DNA from: JBDFMH01 sp047238125
GTDB taxonomy: Bacteria; Pseudomonadota; Alphaproteobacteria; Sphingomonadales; Sphingomonadaceae
Reading direction: 5' to 3'
NCBI RefSeq assembly: GCF_047238125.1
Contig: NZ_JBDFMH010000001.1
Coordinates: 930,001 to 994,000, forward strand
DNA length: 64,000 bases
Each line of letters opens with the position of its first letter. Position 1 is the stretch's first letter. The notes under the pieces are model-generated. The model had not been told where the DNA came from, searched no databases, and saw only the letters and a list, made by a program, of their open reading frames with translations. Position numbers and translations under genes: made by a program. This document shows positions 25,242 to 33,799 of the stretch, one piece after another.

Positions 25242-27383
25242 ATGCGAAACAGTCTGGTCCTGCTGCTGGCGAGCGCTTGCCCCACGGCCGTGCTTGCCGC
25301 GACCCCCGGCTGGGTCATCAGCGAGGCATCGGGACCGGTCCAGGTCACCAGCGCGGGCGTATCGCGCGTCGCCACCCGCGGCGGCGCCCTGAAGCCCGGC
25401 GATATCATCAATACGGGCAAGGGCGCACGCGCCGTTATCGTGCGTGGTCAGGAATATATGATGGTCGCACCCGGCACCCGGCTGCGGCTTCCCGAAGCGG
25501 AACAATCGGGCGGAATCACCCAGGTGTTCGAGGAGTTCGGCAACATCGTCTTCATGATCAAGAAGATGACGATGCCGCACTTCAGCGTGAAGACCCCATA
25601 TCTCGCGGCGGTCGTAAAAGGCACGACCTTCAGCGTCGGGGTGTCGGACAAGGGCGCGACGGTTCAGGTCGTGGAAGGCGCGGTCGATGTCGCCACGCTC
25701 GACGGCGGTGCCACTGATCGCCTGACGCCAGGCGCGATGGCGCTGGTCGGTGCCGACAGCCGCTTCAGGCTGCGCATCGAAGGCGATGGCCCGCCGCGCG
25801 TGTTCGATTCGCCAGCCGCATCCGATGCGCCTGCGTCCGAGCCGGCCCCATTGGCGGAGACAGCACCGGTATCCGAAGATGCCGAGCAGCCCGCGGGTGT
25901 CATCGCGGCGATCTATGAGGAGCCGGTCGCGCTCACCGATACGACCAATGGGCTGGTCGAGGGCAGCGCCGGCATTCAGGCGGCTGTGTTCACGCCGGTC
26001 GCGGCTGTCGATCCAGCGGTGGAATCGGTTGCCCGGGCGACTGCAGTGTCGACCGAGGCCGCAACCACGACCGTGAAGCTGACCGAGATCGCCTCGCTCT
26101 CGGTTGCCAGCCAGTCGGCGTCCGGAATGGCCACCGACAGCCTGGCTCAGGCTGACGCGGCCGCCGCTGCCAAGCGCGATGCCGAGGCTGCAAATCAGGC
26201 TGCCGCCGCAGCGGCCGCCGCCTCGGCCGCCAGCGCCGAACAGGCCGCCAGCGAGCAGGCCGCGAGTCAGGCGGCGCAGGTCGCGGCCGGCAATGCCGCT
26301 GCCGAAGCACAGGCAAATGCCGCGCAGGCAGCCGAGGAGGCCGCCCGCGCCGCGGCGGATCAGGCCGCCAAGGATGCCGCCCGCGCCGCCGCAGACGCCG
26401 CTGCGGATGCCGCCAGCCGCGCAGCCGAAGCCGCTGCCCAGGCCAGCGCAGAGACTGCCGCCCGCGAGGCCGCCACCAGCGCCGCCGCGTCTCGAGCAGC
26501 CGAGGACGCAGCCACCCTGGCCGCGCAGGCTGCCGAGGCCGCAGTCCAAGCCGCCGCCGATCGTGCCGCGCGCGATGCGGAACGGGCTGCGGCCGAAGCC
26601 GCCGCCACGGAGACAGCTGCAATTGCGACTGCCGCCGCTCGGGCGGCCGAGGAAGCGGCACGGATCAGTGCCGAACTCGCCGCCGACCAGGCCGCGGATC
26701 CGATCAGCCGCGCAGCGGCCGAGCGTGCGGCGATGGATGCCGCGGCCGCGGCCGAGCGCGCCGCGCGCGATGCGGAACGTGATGCGGGCCGGTCGGCCGA
26801 AGCGGCCGAGCGCGCTGCGCGGGCACAAGCCGACCGCGCTGCCAAGGATGCTGCTCGAGCCGCTGCCGAAGACGCCGCCCGCGCCACGCGCGATGCCGAG
26901 CGGTTGGCGCGCGAAAATGCCGACAAGGCGGCAAAGGACGCCGCCAAAGAAACCGAGAAGGCTGCTCGCGAAGCGCGGAAGGCTGCGGAAGATGCGGCGC
27001 GGGCAGCAGAGGACGCCGCCCGTGCTGAACGCGACCGCCTGGCTCGCGAGGCGGCACGCGCCGATACGGACAAGGCCGCGAAGGATGCCGCCCGCGAGGC
27101 CGAACGCGCCGCGCACGAAGCCGAGAAGGCGGCAAACGACAAGGCGGCGAAGGATGCCGACAAGGCCGCCAAGGACGCCGAGCGCGCTTCGGCAAAGGCT
27201 GCTGAGGACGCCGCCAAGGACCAGGAAAAGGCAGCGCGCGATGCCGCTCGGATCGCGGAGGATATCGCCAAGGCCGCCGACAAGGCCGCAAAGGATGCCG
27301 CGAAGGATGCAGACAAGGCCGGCAAGGACGCCGCCAACGCGCTCGAGACTTTGATCGGCAAGGTCAAGGGCGGCAAGATCTGA
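25242..27383 (+). CDS. Secreted FecR-domain protein with long alanine-rich tail
   Basis: This 713-residue exported protein begins with a signal peptide (MRNSLVLLLASACPTAVLAA). Residues about 21-190 hold a FecR-type beta domain (GDIINTGKGARAVIV, SVKTPYLAAVVKGTTFSVGV, VVEGAVDVATL). A Pro/Ala/Glu linker follows. From about residue 300 to 700 the chain is low-complexity Ala with regularly spaced Asp/Glu/Lys/Arg, predicted to be a very long charged helix or coiled coil like the TolA stalk, ending LETLIGKVKGGKI. The ATG at 25242 has GGAG 8 nt upstream. It diverges from the TpsB gene over 150 nt and precedes the CHASE2-EAL gene. Function unknown; a periplasm-spanning or surface stalk is inferred. 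Confidence 0.85.
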   Translation: MRNSLVLLLASACPTAVLAATPGWVISEASGPVQVTSAGVSRVATRGGALKPGDIINTGKGARAVIVRGQEYMMVAPGTRLRLPEAEQSGGITQVFEEFGNIVFMIKKMTMPHFSVKTPYLAAVVKGTTFSVGVSDKGATVQVVEGAVDVATLDGGATDRLTPGAMALVGADSRFRLRIEGDGPPRVFDSPAASDAPASEPAPLAETAPVSEDAEQPAGVIAAIYEEPVALTDTTNGLVEGSAGIQAAVFTPVAAVDPAVESVARATAVSTEAATTTVKLTEIASLSVASQSASGMATDSLAQADAAAAAKRDAEAANQAAAAAAAASAASAEQAASEQAASQAAQVAAGNAAAEAQANAAQAAEEAARAAADQAAKDAARAAADAAADAASRAAEAAAQASAETAAREAATSAAASRAAEDAATLAAQAAEAAVQAAADRAARDAERAAAEAAATETAAIATAAARAAEEAARISAELAADQAADPISRAAAERAAMDAAAAAERAARDAERDAGRSAEAAERAARAQADRAAKDAARAAAEDAARATRDAERLARENADKAAKDAAKETEKAAREARKAAEDAARAAEDAARAERDRLAREAARADTDKAAKDAAREAERAAHEAEKAANDKAAKDADKAAKDAERASAKAAEDAAKDQEKAARDAARIAEDIAKAADKAAKDAAKDADKAGKDAANALETLIGKVKGGKI

Positions 27384-27556
27384 ACCCTGGCGACCCCGCG
27401 TCGGGGGCTCCCCTCCACCGATATCCGATCGGGTTTACGCGGCCTTAGCTGTTGCACCTTACGCCGAACCGATCGGCGGTGGCTTCGCCGGGTGCCGCAG
27501 GGAAAGGGTATCGCGATGCGGATGTCGACAACGGGCGGGCCGGCCAGGCCCGGGCA

Positions 27557-29857
27557 ATGACGTTCCGCCTCTCCTCCCGCCGGGCGAGCAGCTGGCTGAT
27601 CCTGACTGTCGCGCTCGCAGTGGCGATCGCGACTGCGCTCAGCCAGTTCGGCCAGGCCGCCGACCGCGCCCTCGATCCGCTGCGGTTCGCAGCCGTCAGT
27701 CGTCCGGCATCGGGCAAGGTGGTCGTCGTCGAGATGGATGCTGCCAGCATCTCGAAGATCGACCGCTGGCCGTGGCCGCGCGATCATTATGTGGCAGTCG
27801 TCGATCGGCTGGCAAAAGCCGGCGCCGCCGATATCGTATTCGACGTCGACTTCTCCTCTCCTTCCACGCCCGACGGTGACAGAGCGTTCGCGGCCGCGAT
27901 CGTTCGCGCCAAAGGCTTGGTGGCGCTGCCGACCTTCGCGCAGCGCGCCGCGATGGATGATGACCGCTCGATCGACGCCTTGCCGATCGCGTCGCTTCGC
28001 AAGGATGCCATGCTGGCATCGGTCAGTATCTCACCCGATCCCGATGGCATCGTGCGCCGGGCGCCGCTCGCCACGATGACACAGGGCACCCCCCGCCCCT
28101 CGCTTTCCGCCTACATTGCGCGCGCCTCCGGCACAGCCGATCGGCTGTTCCCGATCGATTACGGCATCGAACCCGCAACCATTCCCCGGCTCAGCTTCAT
28201 CGCCGTTCGTGACGGGCACTTCGACCCCAGCGCCATTGCCGGCAAGAGCGTGTTGATCGGCGCCACCGCAGTCGAAATGGGTGATCGCTACGGCGTTCCG
28301 CGCTGGGGGGTGCAGCCGGGCGTTGTCGTCCAGGCGCTCGCCGCCGAAAGCCTGCTGGCCGGCATTCCGGACAATGGCAGCCCGCTGGTCGGGCTCGTCG
28401 CTGCGTCGCTGCTCGGCTTCCTGATCCTCGCACCGCGCGCACCGCGCTGGGCCGCCATGGCTTGTGTCTATGCACTGGCGGCGCTTTGCACCGGCGCAGT
28501 CATGGCCCAGGCGCAGATCGGGATCGTCTATCCACTCGCCCCGGCGCTGATTTTGGTCATGGTCGCCACGATCGGGCGCTTCGCGCGCGACATCATCGAG
28601 CGTTTCGCCGCTCAGCGATCGATCGACGACGAAAGCGGCCTGCCAAACCGCCGCGGACTCATCGGATCGCTGGCCGGCCGGCCGGAGTTTCGCCTGGCGG
28701 TCGCGCATATCGACAATTTCGACGAACTTGCCGCCGTGGTCGGCCGAGAGGCGGATAGCGTGCTGATCCAGCGGGTCGCCGAGCGATTGAAGCTCGTCGC
28801 GATCGATGGCGAGGTCTTCAGGCTTACCAATCGCATGCTGGGTTTCCCGCTGGCTGATGAGGCCTATCAGGACGCGCTCGACGGTCTACGGGCGGTCATG
28901 CTGCGTCCGATGGAGATTGCAGGCCGCCAGGTCGATATCGTGATGACGATCGGTGTCTCGGTCTGCCGCTGCGGGATCGATGCCTGCCTCGCCGAAGCTG
29001 CTTTGGCGGCCGACGAAGCCCGTCGCGATGGCGCATTCTGGCGCCAGACCGAAGTCGACCGGGCGTCGCTGGAACGGCAGACGTCGCTGATGGGCGAACT
29101 GGATCAGGCGCTGACGGACCGCGCGATCGAAGTCCATTATCAGCCAAAGCTCGATCTTGCCGCCAATGCAATCGGCAGCGTCGAGGCGCTGGTCCGTTGG
29201 CCGCATACGGTTCGCGGCTTCATCGGACCCGATCAATTCATCCCGCTGGCCGAGCAATCGAACCGCATCGCCGCGCTCACGCTCTACGTGATCGAGCGCA
29301 CGATGCAGGATCTCGCCGCCTGGCATCGCCAGGGCTTCCCGATCAAGGCGGCAGTCAACATCTCGGCGAAGCTGGTCGCGTCGGACGATTTCGATCTCGA
29401 GGTCCGCCGGCTGTTCGATCGCGGACCGGTCGCGCCCGCGTCGCTAATCTTCGAGGTGACCGAGACGGCAGCGATCGACGATCCGGAACGGGCGAGGATC
29501 GCGCTCGAGCGCTATCGCGCCATGGGCATCGCGATCTCGCTCGACGACTATGGCACTGGCCAGTCGACCCTCTCCCATCTCCGCCATCTGCCGCTTTCGG
29601 AACTCAAGATGGATCGCAGCTTTGTGCAGCATGCGCATGAGAATCGGAATGATTCCGTGCTGGTGCGATCGACGATCGACCTGGCTCACGCGCTCGGCCT
29701 GAAGGTCGTCGCCGAGGGGGTTGAGGATACCGCCTGCCTCGACTTCCTTCGCTCCGCAGGCTGCGACGTGGCCCAAGGCTATCTCATCAGCCGTCCGGTT
29801 ACGGCGGCAGCGCTCATGGAACTGCTGATCCGGGATGCCGGATCCAAGGCGGCATGA
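27557..29857 (+). CDS. CHASE2 sensor with degenerate GGDEF and intact EAL domain (c-di-GMP phosphodiesterase)
   Basis: This 766-residue inner-membrane protein starts with a membrane helix and a periplasmic CHASE2 domain (about 30-260, VVVVEMDAASISKIDRWPWPRDHY, VLIGATAVEMGDRY). Two or three further helices lead to a cytoplasmic GGDEF-like domain in which the signature is lost (FRLTNRMLGFPL at its place), so cyclase activity is unlikely. The EAL domain keeps its catalytic set: EALVRW, AVNISAKL, FEVTETA, LDDYGTG, KMDRSFV, AEGVED and QGYLISRP. It should therefore hydrolyse c-di-GMP. The ATG at 27557 (MTFRLSSRR) is preferred over a TTG 105 nt upstream. It follows the FecR gene by 173 nt on the same strand. 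Confidence 0.9.
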   Translation: MTFRLSSRRASSWLILTVALAVAIATALSQFGQAADRALDPLRFAAVSRPASGKVVVVEMDAASISKIDRWPWPRDHYVAVVDRLAKAGAADIVFDVDFSSPSTPDGDRAFAAAIVRAKGLVALPTFAQRAAMDDDRSIDALPIASLRKDAMLASVSISPDPDGIVRRAPLATMTQGTPRPSLSAYIARASGTADRLFPIDYGIEPATIPRLSFIAVRDGHFDPSAIAGKSVLIGATAVEMGDRYGVPRWGVQPGVVVQALAAESLLAGIPDNGSPLVGLVAASLLGFLILAPRAPRWAAMACVYALAALCTGAVMAQAQIGIVYPLAPALILVMVATIGRFARDIIERFAAQRSIDDESGLPNRRGLIGSLAGRPEFRLAVAHIDNFDELAAVVGREADSVLIQRVAERLKLVAIDGEVFRLTNRMLGFPLADEAYQDALDGLRAVMLRPMEIAGRQVDIVMTIGVSVCRCGIDACLAEAALAADEARRDGAFWRQTEVDRASLERQTSLMGELDQALTDRAIEVHYQPKLDLAANAIGSVEALVRWPHTVRGFIGPDQFIPLAEQSNRIAALTLYVIERTMQDLAAWHRQGFPIKAAVNISAKLVASDDFDLEVRRLFDRGPVAPASLIFEVTETAAIDDPERARIALERYRAMGIAISLDDYGTGQSTLSHLRHLPLSELKMDRSFVQHAHENRNDSVLVRSTIDLAHALGLKVVAEGVEDTACLDFLRSAGCDVAQGYLISRPVTAAALMELLIRDAGSKAA

Positions 29858-29873
29858 ACTGTCGGCGGTAATG

Positions 29874-29916
29874 ACCGGCCCGGCCGGCGCGAACTGGATG
29901 CGCCGGCCGAGCCGGT
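29874..29916. terminator. Bidirectional hairpin between convergent CHASE2-EAL and DUF3597 genes
   Basis: A 17-nt inverted repeat (29874-29890 and 29900-29916) with one mismatch and a 9-nt loop lies between two converging stop codons. The arms are very GC-rich (ACCGGC...GCGC). There is only a short T-containing stretch after it, so it could terminate transcription in both directions or simply protect 3' ends. Confidence 0.7.
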
Positions 29917-29924
29917 AACTTAAT

Positions 29925-30380
29925 TCAGTCCTGAAGCTCGGGCGGTACCTTGCCGCCATTGGCGGCGAGCTGCTTCATCACGGCCCGATGCAGCGCGATA
30001 TTCTGTTCGGCGCTGCCATGATCCCCGGCATGCACGTTCAACTCGGCAGCAAGCTCCTTCCGCGCGGCCAGGCTCGAATCGAGATCGAGGAGCTGTAGGA
30101 GATCAACGATCGATTGACGCCAATTGCTGGGCCGGCCCTTCTCCGCTGCCAGCTTGGTCAAAACGGCATCGACATCTACTGGCGCTGCAGGCGCAACCGG
30201 AGCTGCAGGAGCTGCGGGCGCAACCGGTGCGGCGGGGGACGCAGGCGGTCGCGCCGGCTGTGCTGCACGGGGCGGCGGCGCGGACGGCGCCGGGGCGGCA
30301 GGCTTGTCGCGGGAAAACTGACCGCCGAGCGGCCCCTCGTCCCCGAAGATGGCATGCTTGATCTTGTCGAATAGGCTCAT
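29925..30380 (-). CDS. DUF3597 domain-containing protein
   Basis: This 151-residue cytoplasmic protein has a short conserved N-terminus (MSLFDKIKHAIFG), a Pro/Ala repeat linker (about residues 28-68, PAAPVAPAAP units) and a C-terminal helical DUF3597 domain (about 69-151, with VDVDAVL, NWRQSIVDLLQLLDLDSSLAARKELA and a PPELQD end). LysM-like and BON-domain proteins sometimes carry this domain, but its biochemical role is unknown to me. It converges on the CHASE2-EAL gene and diverges from gyrA across about 290 nt, in which I see no further gene. Confidence 0.9.
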   Translation of the reverse strand: MSLFDKIKHAIFGDEGPLGGQFSRDKPAAPAPSAPPPRAAQPARPPASPAAPVAPAAPAAPVAPAAPVDVDAVLTKLAAEKGRPSNWRQSIVDLLQLLDLDSSLAARKELAAELNVHAGDHGSAEQNIALHRAVMKQLAANGGKVPPELQD

Positions 30381-30669
30381 CGCTGGTTCCTTCCGGTCTG
30401 GCCGCCGTCAACGCGCGATTGGCGAGAGCGCTGCATCAGTCATGCGTGGCCGCACGCCATTAATCCCGCCGAGCCGGTGTTCGGATACAGTGCAGCTATG
30501 ATAGCCGGGCCGCATGCGTACGAAAGCATAGAGCGGCAGCCGCTGGAGCGGGGGAAAGTTGCCTCCCCGCGCGCATACGCGCGAAGGGTGGCGCTTTGGT
30601 TACGGGGGCGGTAGAGCGGCGCAGCCGGGGTTCGCCGGCCCGCCACCGTCATCAATTCGGGATCCAGCC

Positions 30670-33450
30670 TTGGCCACCACGCCACCTATTGCCGACACCA
30701 GCGACATCTCGCCCGTCTCGATCGTCGACGAGATGCGGACCTCCTATCTCGACTATGCGATGTCGGTCATCGTCGCGCGCGCCTTGCCCGACGTGCGCGA
30801 TGGGCTGAAGCCGGTTCACCGCCGGATCCTCTTCGCCAGCCAGGAAGGCGGCTTCGTGCCCGGCCGGCCGTATCGCAAGTCCGCCAAGATCGTCGGCGAC
30901 GTGATGGGCAATTACCATCCGCATGGCGATAGCTCGATCTACATGGCGCTTGCCCGCATGGCGCAGGATTGGGCGATGCGCGTGCTGCTGGTCGATGGCC
31001 AGGGCAATTTCGGATCGATGGATCCCGACCTGCCCGCATCGATGCGCTACACCGAAGCGCGGCTGACGAAGGCGGCGATGACGCTGCTGGAGGATATCGA
31101 CAAGGACACGGTCGATTTCGGTCCGAACTATGACGGATCCCGGCAGGAGCCGCTGGTGCTGCCGGCGCGCTTTCCCAACCTGCTGGTCAACGGTGCGGGC
31201 GGCATCGCGGTCGGCATGGCCACCAACATCCCGCCGCACAATTTGGGCGAGGTGGTGGATGCCTGCATTGCGTTCATCGAAAACCCGCTGATCACGGTCG
31301 ACGAGCTGATCGAGATCGTGCCGGGCCCCGATTTCCCGACCGGCGGCCTGATCCTCGGCCAGGGTGCGGCGCGGAAAGCCTATCACACCGGGCGCGGCTC
31401 GATCATCATGCGATCGCGCCACATCGTCGAGGAAGGCCGCGGCGATCGCCGGTCGATCGTGCTGACCGAGATCCCCTACCAGCTCGGCAAGAACGGGCTG
31501 GTCGAAGGCATTGCCGAGGCCGCGAAGGACAAGCGGATCGAAGGCGTCAGTGACATTCGCGACGAATCGAGCCGACACGGCGTGCGCATCGTGATCGACC
31601 TGAAGCGTGACGCGACACCGGACGTCGTGCTCAACCAGCTCTGGCGTCACACCCAGGCGCAGACCAGTTTCCCGGCCAACATGCTCGCGATCCGCGCCGG
31701 CCGGCCCGAGATCCTGTCGCTGCGCGACATTATCGAGGCGTTCGTCCGCTTCCGCGAGGAAGTGATCACCAGGCGTTCGAAGTTCGAACTGCTGAAGGCG
31801 CGCGAGCGGGCGCACATCCTGCTCGGCCTGGTGGTCGCCGTCACCAATCTTGACGAGGTCGTTCGCATCATCCGCGCTTCCGCCAGCCCGGCCGAGGCGC
31901 GCGCCGCGCTCGCCGCGCGCGAATGGCCGCGCGACCAGATCGAAGGCTATATCAAGCTGGTCGAAGCGGTCGAGACGATCGGCGACGAGCCGACCTATCG
32001 CCTGTCGGACATCCAGGTCCGCGCGATCCTCGATCTGCGGCTCCACCGGCTGACGGCGCTCGGGCGCGACGAGATTGGCGGCGAGCTGCAGAAGCTGTCC
32101 GAGTCGATCGCCGAACTGCTCGCGATCCTCGGTGATCGGGTGAAGCTCTATGCGGTGATGCGCGCGGAGTTCGACGCAATCCGCGCCGAGTTCGCGACGC
32201 CGCGCCGCACGCTGATCGCACCCGCCGGCGACGATATCGACGATGAGGACCTGATCGAGCGCGAGGACATGGTCGTCACCGTTACTCATGGCGGCTACAT
32301 CAAGCGCACCCCGCTCGACGCGTTCCGCGCCCAGAAGAAGGGTGGCAAGGGCCGTTCGGGCATGGCCACCAAGGACGAAGATGCGGTCACCGCGCTGTTC
32401 GTCACGTCGACGCACACGCCGGTGCTGTTCTTCTCCAATCACGGCAAGGTCTATCGCAAGAAGGTCTGGCGGCTGCCCGAAGGCGCGCCCCAGGCCCGTG
32501 GCCGGCCGATGGTCAACCTGCTGCCGCTGGCCGCCGGGGAAACCATCACCACCGTTCTGCCGCTGCCCGAGGACGAGAATGAATGGGGCAAGCTCCACAT
32601 CCTGTTCGCCACCGCACACGGCACGGTCCGCCGCAATTCGATGGATGCGTTCGCCAATGTGCCGACCGCTGGCAAGATCGCGATGCGCTTCGGCGAGGGC
32701 GACGAGGGCGATGTAACCGACCGGCTGATCGGCGTCAGCCTGCTGACCGAGGAGGATGACGTGTTGCTCGCCACCCGCGGCGGCCGCGCGATCCGCTTTG
32801 CGGCGACCGATGTGCGCGAATTCCAGAGCCGTACCGCCACCGGCGTCCGCGGCATCCGCCTGCTCGATGGCGACGAGGTGATCTCGCTCTCGATCCTGCG
32901 CGGCTTCGAGGCGACTACCGAGGAACGCGACGCCTATCTGCGCGCGGCCCCCTGGAAGGATGGCGACCGCGAGCCGACCCTCTCCGAAGAGCGAATGGCC
33001 GAGTTCGAGGCAGCGGAGGAATTCATCCTCACCGTCTGCGCCAATGGCTATGGCAAGCGCACGTCAGCCTATGAATATCGCCGCACCGGCCGCGGCGGCC
33101 AGGGCATCACCAATATCGAGAATCTCGCGCGGAACGGCCCGGTCGTCGCCAGCTTCCCTGCCCATAATGGCGAACAGCTGATGCTGGTCACCGATCAGGC
33201 CAAGCTGATCCGGATGACAGTGGGCGATACGCGCGTCATCGGCCGCAACAGCGCCGGTGTGCGCCTGTTCAACGTAGCCGATAACGAGCATGTCGTCTCC
33301 GCCGCGCGGATTAAGGAGAGCGAGGAGGAAGCCGAGGCCGATGTCCGTGGCGAGCCCGCCCCGGTCACCATCGCGCCCGAGCGGGATACCGATATCGGCG
33401 AGGACCTTGCCGATGGCGGCGAAGGCGATCCGGGCGAAACGGAAGAATGA
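30670..33450 (+). CDS. gyrA: DNA gyrase subunit A
   Basis: GyrA cleaves and rejoins DNA in the A2B2 gyrase, which introduces negative supercoils. The 926-residue protein shows SYLDYAMSVIVARALPD, the catalytic tyrosine Y127 in AMRYTEARL, GIAVGMATNIPPHNL, and a GyrA-box-like KKGGKGRSG in the C-terminal beta-pinwheel, with an acidic tail (DGGEGDPGETEE). The TTG at 30670 gives the usual N-terminus (ATTPPIADTSDISPVSIVDEM). A TTG at 30559 with a GGGGGAAAG upstream is a longer alternative. In the quinolone region the sequence is HGDSSIYMALARM: the E. coli Ser83 position is Ser (S88), but the Asp87 position is Met (M92). The stop overlaps the DUF952 gene. Confidence 0.96.
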   Translation: MATTPPIADTSDISPVSIVDEMRTSYLDYAMSVIVARALPDVRDGLKPVHRRILFASQEGGFVPGRPYRKSAKIVGDVMGNYHPHGDSSIYMALARMAQDWAMRVLLVDGQGNFGSMDPDLPASMRYTEARLTKAAMTLLEDIDKDTVDFGPNYDGSRQEPLVLPARFPNLLVNGAGGIAVGMATNIPPHNLGEVVDACIAFIENPLITVDELIEIVPGPDFPTGGLILGQGAARKAYHTGRGSIIMRSRHIVEEGRGDRRSIVLTEIPYQLGKNGLVEGIAEAAKDKRIEGVSDIRDESSRHGVRIVIDLKRDATPDVVLNQLWRHTQAQTSFPANMLAIRAGRPEILSLRDIIEAFVRFREEVITRRSKFELLKARERAHILLGLVVAVTNLDEVVRIIRASASPAEARAALAAREWPRDQIEGYIKLVEAVETIGDEPTYRLSDIQVRAILDLRLHRLTALGRDEIGGELQKLSESIAELLAILGDRVKLYAVMRAEFDAIRAEFATPRRTLIAPAGDDIDDEDLIEREDMVVTVTHGGYIKRTPLDAFRAQKKGGKGRSGMATKDEDAVTALFVTSTHTPVLFFSNHGKVYRKKVWRLPEGAPQARGRPMVNLLPLAAGETITTVLPLPEDENEWGKLHILFATAHGTVRRNSMDAFANVPTAGKIAMRFGEGDEGDVTDRLIGVSLLTEEDDVLLATRGGRAIRFAATDVREFQSRTATGVRGIRLLDGDEVISLSILRGFEATTEERDAYLRAAPWKDGDREPTLSEERMAEFEAAEEFILTVCANGYGKRTSAYEYRRTGRGGQGITNIENLARNGPVVASFPAHNGEQLMLVTDQAKLIRMTVGDTRVIGRNSAGVRLFNVADNEHVVSAARIKESEEEAEADVRGEPAPVTIAPERDTDIGEDLADGGEGDPGETEE

Positions 33451-33794
33451 GCGACGCCGTCGCGTACAAGATCCTGACCGCCGATCAATGGGCGCGCTTC
33501 GAGGCGGATGGCCGCTTCGAAGGCGCTCCGGTCGATCGCGCGGATGGCTATATCCACATGTCGACCGCCGCACAGCTTGCGGAGACCGCGGCACGCCATT
33601 TCGCCGGACAAGATGGCCTGATCTGCGCGACGATCGACCTCGGCGCGCTCGGTGCGGCAGTCAGATGGGAGCCGTCGCGGGGCGGCGCGCTCTTCCCGCA
33701 TCTGTACGGCGTGCTCGACAGATTAGCCGTGATCGCGGCGGCGCCGATGCCACTGGGAAAGAATGGCCGGCATATTCTGCCGGCCGCTCCCTGA
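33447..33794 (+). CDS. DUF952 domain-containing protein
   Basis: This 115-residue cytoplasmic protein spans one DUF952 domain. Family features are YKILTADQWARFEADGRFEGAPVDRADGYIHMSTAAQ at the start, then LICATIDLGALG and FPHLYGVLD, ending with a short basic tail. The fold resembles ADP-ribosyltransferase/RNA 2'-phosphotransferase-like proteins in structural surveys, but I know of no demonstrated activity. The ATG overlaps the gyrA stop (ATGA), so it is probably co-translated with gyrA. It converges on the next gene with 5 nt between stops. Confidence 0.9.
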   Translation: MSDAVAYKILTADQWARFEADGRFEGAPVDRADGYIHMSTAAQLAETAARHFAGQDGLICATIDLGALGAAVRWEPSRGGALFPHLYGVLDRLAVIAAAPMPLGKNGRHILPAAP

Positions 33795-33799
33795 CGTCG

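Noticed and set aside
25164..27116. 650-codon glycine-rich open frame antisense to the FecR gene
   Set aside because: It mirrors the GCC/GCG-rich alanine tract, has no domain, and lies opposite a gene with a signal peptide, ribosome site and known domain.
27394..27407. CCCCG-CGT-CGGGG hairpin after the FecR gene as a terminator
   Set aside because: The stem is only 5 bp with no T run, too weak to call in a GC-rich genome.
23340..30400. tRNA-Ser as an integration site for an island carrying the TpsB/FecR/CHASE2 locus
   Set aside because: No integrase, no transposase and no repeated copy of the tRNA 3' end was seen at the other side, and codon use looks like the rest of the window.
30559..30669. 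Extended gyrA N-terminus starting at a TTG at 30559
   Set aside because: A good ribosome site precedes it, but the added 37 residues have no GyrA similarity while the TTG at 30670 gives the family N-terminus; kept only as an alternative.
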